Positions 59,443 to 64,000 of a DNA stretch of 64,000 bases are shown here, piece after piece (the first letter of the stretch is position 1; each line of letters starts with the position of its first letter). The notes below the pieces were generated by a model. It searched no databases and was not told the DNA's origin. It was given only the letters and a program-made list of their open reading frames with translations. Source of the DNA: Candidatus Amarobacter glycogenicus (GTDB taxonomy: Bacteria; Chloroflexota; Dehalococcoidia; Tepidiformales; Tepidiformaceae); contig JADJZF010000003.1 of NCBI GenBank assembly GCA_016719395.1, positions 316,176 to 380,175 of the forward strand, written 5' to 3'. Both the position numbers and the translations under genes were made by a program.

Positions 59443-60618
59443 GTGGAGTTCGTCTTTAGCCCCGAACAGGAAGTGTTTCGCGAGCGGGTTCGCACATTTA
59501 TCAAGGACAACTGGACGCCCCCGCCGCGCACGGCACGCCCCGGGGACAACGTCACGAACGAGGCCGAGCGCGAATACGAGAAGCGGCTCGCCAACAACGG
59601 CTGGCTCACCATGGCCTGGCCGAAGGAATACGGCGGGCTCGCCGCCAGCCACATGGAACAGCTCATTTTCCGCGAAGAGAGCGGCTACGCCGGTGCTCCC
59701 GGCGGCGGCGGCCAGGGGATCAGCATGGTTGGCCCCTGCCTGATGGTCCACGGTTCCGACTCGCAAAAGCGCGAACACCTGCCCAAGATCGCCAGCGGCG
59801 AGGTCCACTGGGGCCAGGGGTTCAGCGAACCCGGCTCCGGTTCAGACCTCGCCTCGCTCCAGACGCGCGCCGTCCGCGATGGTGACGATTTTGTCATCAA
59901 CGGCCAGAAGATCTGGACCTCCGGCGCCCACCATGCCGACTGGTTCCATGTCCTGACGCGGACAGCACCGGACGCACCGAAGCACCGGGGCATTTCGTAC
60001 TTCCTTGTGAACGCGAAGGCCGCCGGCATCACCGTCAGGCCCCTCATCAATATGCTGGGCGACCACGAGTTCAACGAGGTCTTCTTCGAAGACGTCCGCG
60101 TGCCCGCCGAAAACATGATGGGAGAGGAGAACCGGGGCTGGTACGTCGCTACAACGCTCCTCGACTTCGAGCGCTCCGGCGTGAACTGGTCAGCTTCGGG
60201 CCGCCGCCAGGTCGAAGAATTGACGAAGTACGCACGCGAGACGGACGGAGCGAACGGGCGCCTCATCGAACAGCGCGAGATCCGCAACGGCCTCGCCAAC
60301 CTCCGCATCGAAGTCGAGGCGAGCAGGCTCCTCAGCTACCAGGTCGTCTGGATGCAGAGCCGGGGGAAGATCCCGAACTACGAGGCCTCGATGTCCAAGG
60401 CGTTCGGCAGCGAGCTCGGGCAGCGCATCGCCAACTTCGGCATGCGCCTTATCGGACTCGGCGCCCAGCGCATCGATGCGAACGACCCTGGCGCTCCGCT
60501 CGGCGGCTCGTTCGGCCGCGCTTACCTTCGCACCGTCCCGGGCACCATCGCCGCCGGCACGAGCGAAGTGCAGCGCAACATCATCGCGACGCGGGGGCTG
60601 GGGCTGCCTCGGGGCTAA
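59443..60618 (+). CDS. Acyl-CoA dehydrogenase
   Basis: The 391-residue flavoenzyme has the family order: N-terminal helices (FSPEQEVFRERVRTFIKDNW), GWLTMAWPKEYGGLAAS, QGFSEPGSGSDLASLQTRAVRDGDDFVINGQKIWTSGAHHADWFHVLTRT (FAD-binding strands), and EVFFEDVRVPAENMMGEENRGWYVATTLLDFER. The end has RTVPGTIAAGTSEVQRNIIATRGLGLPRG. It oxidises acyl-CoA at C2-C3 with FAD; the chain preference is unknown. The GTG start has GGAGG 9 nt upstream. Confidence 0.92.
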   Translation: MEFVFSPEQEVFRERVRTFIKDNWTPPPRTARPGDNVTNEAEREYEKRLANNGWLTMAWPKEYGGLAASHMEQLIFREESGYAGAPGGGGQGISMVGPCLMVHGSDSQKREHLPKIASGEVHWGQGFSEPGSGSDLASLQTRAVRDGDDFVINGQKIWTSGAHHADWFHVLTRTAPDAPKHRGISYFLVNAKAAGITVRPLINMLGDHEFNEVFFEDVRVPAENMMGEENRGWYVATTLLDFERSGVNWSASGRRQVEELTKYARETDGANGRLIEQREIRNGLANLRIEVEASRLLSYQVVWMQSRGKIPNYEASMSKAFGSELGQRIANFGMRLIGLGAQRIDANDPGAPLGGSFGRAYLRTVPGTIAAGTSEVQRNIIATRGLGLPRG

Positions 60619-60627
60619 CGGAGATCG

Positions 60628-60664
60628 CGGCTCTCCCACCACCGTGCCGGGAGTGGGGGAGCCG
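60628..60664. terminator. Hairpin between converging acyl-CoA dehydrogenase and M3 peptidase genes
   Basis: A 12-bp stem (60628-60639 with 60653-60664, one G-U pair) has a 13-nt loop. The T-tail is poor; it may still end both transcripts. Confidence 0.55.
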
Positions 60665-60691
60665 TCTTCGAACCTCACTCGTTGGGCCGCT

Positions 60692-62668
60692 TCACAACGC
60701 CAGTCCCAAACCTCGCAGGAATGCCTCGTTGTTCGGCTCGCGGCCGAGGAAGTCGCGCACGAGCTGGTCGCCATCGACCGTGCCGCCACGTTCGAGGATG
60801 GTGCGGCGGTAGTGGAGGCCGGTCTCAGTGTCCATTGGGCTCGTCGCCTCGAAGCGGGTGTACATGTCGTCGCCGAACACCTGCGACCAGAGATATCCGT
60901 AGTAGCCCGCGTCGTAGCCGAACAGGTGGCCGAAGCCACTCTGGAAGTGCGTCCCCGGCGTATATGGGAAGCCCGTGATGGAGTGCAGTGCCTCGAGCGT
61001 CGCGGTGCTGTCGCCATCGAAGCCGGGCGAGTGGTAGGCCAGGTCGAGAGTCGCGAAGAACAGTTGCCGCAGCGCCATGATCCCGGAGTCAAGCTGCTTC
61101 GCTGCGATGAGGGATGCGAGCAGTTCCGGCGGCAGCGGTGCGCCCGTCTCGTAGTGTCGCGCAAACGACGACAGCACGGCTGGCTCCCAGCACCAGTGTT
61201 CGAGCATCTGGCTCGGAGCTTCGACGAAGTCGCGTTCAGTCTGGGTGCCGCTGAAGCGCCCGCGCTCGGCCCGCGTCAGCGTCTGGTGCATGATGTGGCC
61301 GAACTCGTGGAAGAACGTGTCGACCTCGCCGTGACGGAGTAGCGACGGCTGCTTCGGAGACGGTTTCGTGAAGTTCGCAACAATCGAACTGACCGGGTGC
61401 TGGTAGCTGCCGCCGGCGAGGCGGCGGCCGCGGCGAAGGGTAAACGCGGCCGCGTGGCCGTACTTATTCGGCCGCGGGAAGAGGTCCATGTAGAAGCGCG
61501 CGAACGGCTCACCCCCGCTGGCTTCGGAGATATCGTAGGCGAGGACATCCGGGTGCCAGCGCGGTGCAGCGGGCGCCTCGGTGAACCTCACGCCCAGGAT
61601 GTGCTGGTACACGCCGAACAATCCTCCCAGCACCGCATCGAGCGGGAAGTACTTCGCAACTTCGAATTCATCGACCGCGTACTTCGTCTTGAGCAGTTCA
61701 TTGTGGAAATAACGCCAGTCCCAGATGTTGATCGGGTCCGCGACACCGCGCGTCCGGGCCAGGTCGTTCATCTGCTGAAGGTCTTCGGCCGCCTTCAGGG
61801 TCACCTTCCCGCGCAGGTCGCGCAGAAAGCTGGTGACGGTCTCGCGGGTCTTCGCCATGCGCGTCTCGGTGCGGTAGGCAGCCCAGGAGTCATAGCCGAG
61901 CATCGTCGCGATCTCGTTCCGGACCCCGATCGCGTCTTCGAGGATGCCGACGTTGACGGCGCCACCCTTGCGCTGGTCCTTTTCGAACAGCTGGCGGCGA
62001 AGCTCACCGTCCGGGCAGTTGGCCATGAAAGGCTGGATCTCCGGGTAATCCAGCGAGACCCTGTACTTCGTCTCGCCGCCTTCTTCGACCTTCGCGAGGC
62101 TCTCGACCCAGGCATCGGGCATCATCGCGACCTGTTCGCGGGTGACAAGGATCCCGTCCTCGAAGTCATCGATGTTTTTGCGGAACTGGACGTCGAGTTC
62201 AACCAGCCGATCGAACAGATCCCGCACCCGCTGGCGGTCCTCCTTCGGGAGATCGAAGCCGTTACGGCGGTAGTCGCGCAGTTCGAAGGCCAGCCAGCGC
62301 GCATCCTCGCCTGTGAGAGCCCTGGCCTCTTCCGTGATGGAGAAGGCCTTGATCGCCTCGTAGAGGTCTTCCCGGAAACTGAGCGCGACCATGTACTTAT
62401 CGAGCTTCTCGTCCCACTCCCGGGCCGCGTTGCGCAGCGCTTCGTCTGCGGAGACGTAGGCCATGAAGGCGTGCTGCCCGGATGCCCCGGCAACGAGGTC
62501 GGTGGCCTCTTCCAGCGGCAGCAGGGTGTTCGCCAGCGTCCTCGGACCCGTGATGCCTACCACCCGGGCGAGGATCGCATCGCAGCCATCCATTGCGGAC
62601 TGGCAGGCCTCGGCGATCGCGCCGGGTGTCAGCGATTCGAAGTTGACGAGGTCGAGTTCCTGGGTCAT
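60692..62668 (-). CDS. M3-family zinc oligopeptidase
   Basis: The 658-residue protein is a thimet/oligopeptidase A-type peptidase. The zinc site is HEFGH (residues 454-458) in VDTFFHEFGHIMHQTL, with the third ligand in FVEAPSQMLEHW (about 483). The end contains FGHLFGYDAGYYGYLWSQVFGDDMYTRF with the substrate-binding Tyr/His pattern. It probably degrades small peptides in the cytoplasm; no signal peptide is present. The start is ATG at 62668 (MTQELDL). Confidence 0.93.
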   Translation of the reverse strand: MTQELDLVNFESLTPGAIAEACQSAMDGCDAILARVVGITGPRTLANTLLPLEEATDLVAGASGQHAFMAYVSADEALRNAAREWDEKLDKYMVALSFREDLYEAIKAFSITEEARALTGEDARWLAFELRDYRRNGFDLPKEDRQRVRDLFDRLVELDVQFRKNIDDFEDGILVTREQVAMMPDAWVESLAKVEEGGETKYRVSLDYPEIQPFMANCPDGELRRQLFEKDQRKGGAVNVGILEDAIGVRNEIATMLGYDSWAAYRTETRMAKTRETVTSFLRDLRGKVTLKAAEDLQQMNDLARTRGVADPINIWDWRYFHNELLKTKYAVDEFEVAKYFPLDAVLGGLFGVYQHILGVRFTEAPAAPRWHPDVLAYDISEASGGEPFARFYMDLFPRPNKYGHAAAFTLRRGRRLAGGSYQHPVSSIVANFTKPSPKQPSLLRHGEVDTFFHEFGHIMHQTLTRAERGRFSGTQTERDFVEAPSQMLEHWCWEPAVLSSFARHYETGAPLPPELLASLIAAKQLDSGIMALRQLFFATLDLAYHSPGFDGDSTATLEALHSITGFPYTPGTHFQSGFGHLFGYDAGYYGYLWSQVFGDDMYTRFEATSPMDTETGLHYRRTILERGGTVDGDQLVRDFLGREPNNEAFLRGLGLAL

Positions 62669-62798
62669 GGCCGCCCCTCCTGCGGGTTAGGCTCGAAATC
62701 GTAGCGCTGTCCGGCGTCTCGCACAGCGTGGGCGCTTCAACCGTCCGGCGCTGGGCTGTAGGATCGCGGCTCCTACTCCAATCCGAATCGAGACCCAG

Positions 62799-64000
62799 AT
62801 GGAACGCAATCCCGAAGAAGCCGGCTTCGACCCTGCCCGGCTGAACCGCATCACCGAGCACCTGGACCGCAACTACATCCAGTCCGGGAAGATCGCCGGC
62901 TGCCAGGCGCTCGTCGCCCGGCATGGCCAGGTCGCCTACTTCGAATCGCTCGGCTGCGCCGACGCCGAACGTTCGACTCCGATGCGCGACGACACGATCT
63001 TCCGCATCTATTCGATGTCCAAGCCGATCACGTCGGTGGCTCTGATGCAGTTGTACGAGCAGGGCCACTTCCAGCTCAACGACCCGGTCTCGCGCGTCAT
63101 CCCTGGCTGGCGAGACCAGAAGGTCTGGGTCTCGGGCGATGCCGACAACATGGAACTGAAGGCGCCGGACAGCCCGATGACCTTCCGCCACGTGCTCAGC
63201 CACAGCGGCGGGCTCACCTACGGCGCCACGAACCACCCGGTCGATAAGGTCTATCGCCGAATCGGCGTGAACCGCGACCGAAACGAGACGCTGAGCACCT
63301 TCATGGAGCGCATCGGACAAACGCCGCTCCGCTACGAGCCGGGCAAGGCCTGGCTCTATTCGCTGTCGACCGATGTCTGCGGCGGGCTGGTCGAAGCGAT
63401 CTCGGGCATGCCTTTCGACGAGTACCTGCAGAAGAACATCTTCGACCCGCTGGAGATGGCCGACACGTCGTTCTGGGTGGCTCCCGAGAAGCAGAAGCGC
63501 TTCGCCGCCAACTACCAGCGCAACCCGGACAAGACGCTGAAGCTCATCGACGACCCGGAGCGCAGCGCCTACCTCACGAAGCCCGGCTTCTTCTCCGGCG
63601 GCGGCGGGTTGACGAGCACAACGGCCGATTACTTGCGCTTCTGCGAGATGCTCCGGCGCGGCGGCGAGCTCGATGGCGCCCGCATCCTCGGGCCGCGCAC
63701 CATCGACCTCATGCGCAAGAACCACCTTGCCGGGGGCCGCGACCTGGCCGGGATGGCCATCGGCGCGTTCTCGGAAACGGCCTACGAAGGCGTGGGTTTC
63801 GGACTCGGCTTCGCGATGACCCTCGGCGAAGTGGAAGCCGGGACGCTCGGCGAAGGCGACTACTACTGGGGCGGCGCCGCCTCCACCATCTTCTGGGTCG
63901 ACCCGAAGGAGGATCTCGTCGCGATCTTCATGACCCAGCTGATGCCGTCGGCCACGTTCAACTTCCGCGGCCAACTGAAGAACATCATCTACTCGGCGAT
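62799..64000 (+). CDS. Beta-lactamase-fold serine hydrolase (class C/esterase type), truncated at window end
   Basis: The frame is open to the window edge (400 residues seen). It has the serine motif SMSK (Ser72, Lys75) in IFRIYSMSKPITSVALMQLYEQG, the HVLSHSGGL motif, EPGKAWLYSLSTDVCGGLVEAISG in the place of the Tyr-x-Asn motif, and SGGGGLTSTTADYLRFCEML. This set is typical of class C-like esterases and D-aminopeptidases, not of resistance beta-lactamases. The substrate is unknown. The ATG at 62799 gives MERNPEEAGFDPARL, a usual family start. Confidence 0.9.
   Translation, partial: MERNPEEAGFDPARLNRITEHLDRNYIQSGKIAGCQALVARHGQVAYFESLGCADAERSTPMRDDTIFRIYSMSKPITSVALMQLYEQGHFQLNDPVSRVIPGWRDQKVWVSGDADNMELKAPDSPMTFRHVLSHSGGLTYGATNHPVDKVYRRIGVNRDRNETLSTFMERIGQTPLRYEPGKAWLYSLSTDVCGGLVEAISGMPFDEYLQKNIFDPLEMADTSFWVAPEKQKRFAANYQRNPDKTLKLIDDPERSAYLTKPGFFSGGGGLTSTTADYLRFCEMLRRGGELDGARILGPRTIDLMRKNHLAGGRDLAGMAIGAFSETAYEGVGFGLGFAMTLGEVEAGTLGEGDYYWGGAASTIFWVDPKEDLVAIFMTQLMPSATFNFRGQLKNIIYSA

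Overview
This window is 64 kb of high-GC bacterial chromosome with dense genes on both strands. I infer a member of Chloroflexota, probably from the Dehalococcoidia/Tepidiformales side. The reasons are Gram-positive-type LexA boxes (GAAC-N4-GTTC), a heliorhodopsin, very large FtsX-like permeases, a DUF1800/DUF1501 pair, a YqhQ-type DUF1385 protein, and many genes with a -10 hexamer 6-8 nt before the start codon, as for leaderless mRNAs. The taxonomic call is inference. I saw no rRNA, tRNA, CRISPR array, transposase or prophage.

Layout. 0-9 kb: a truncated sugar ABC permease, DUF1385, then a LexA-controlled mutagenesis set: imuB, a small DUF6504 partner and a heliorhodopsin in one probable transcript, then a PLP aminotransferase, and dnaE2 on the other strand with a near-identical SOS promoter. 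9-20 kb: a secreted protein, a Tag-like glycosylase, a kinase-like protein, and a MacB/FtsX-type ABC system (two ATPases, one with an AbrB-like tail, and two giant divergent permeases). 20-30 kb: mixed metabolism (dipeptidase, cyclophilin, amidohydrolase, two enoyl-CoA hydratases, MutY, nucleoside phosphorylase, Zn-protease lipoprotein). 30-38 kb: a mostly minus-strand run of tRNA, translation and secretion genes (queA, rlmN, fmt, an oligopeptide-binding protein, secG, yvcK, gatB). 38-44 kb: a selenocysteine-type selD, a PD-(D/E)XK nuclease-like gene, a 1.1-kb repeat-filled gap, and a biotin-dependent carboxyltransferase plus its carrier. 44-49 kb: small genes, a lipoprotein, uvrC and DinB-fold proteins. 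49-55 kb: a minus-strand S-adenosylmethionine by-product operon (apt, mtnA, mtnP, PfkB kinase, GNAT, ahcY). 55-64 kb: DUF1800/DUF1501 Tat proteins, a ferric-reductase-like membrane protein, acyl-CoA dehydrogenase, M3 peptidase and a beta-lactamase-fold hydrolase cut by the window end.

How genes work together. DNA repair is well represented (imuB, dnaE2, uvrC, mutY, Tag-like). ImuB lacks the polymerase catalytic acids and probably recruits DnaE2; both carry the same LexA/-10 module. The heliorhodopsin lies 52 nt behind the imuB-DUF6504 pair with no clear promoter of its own, so it may be damage-inducible. The 49-55 kb operon recycles methylthioadenosine, adenine and S-adenosylhomocysteine.

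Quality warning. Six conserved genes (dnaE2, dipeptidase, gatB, lipoprotein, ahcY, PfkB) and possibly a seventh (DinB) are each broken by one frameshift. Their span lengths fit a single gained or lost base. Most of these probably reflect assembly errors, not gene decay.
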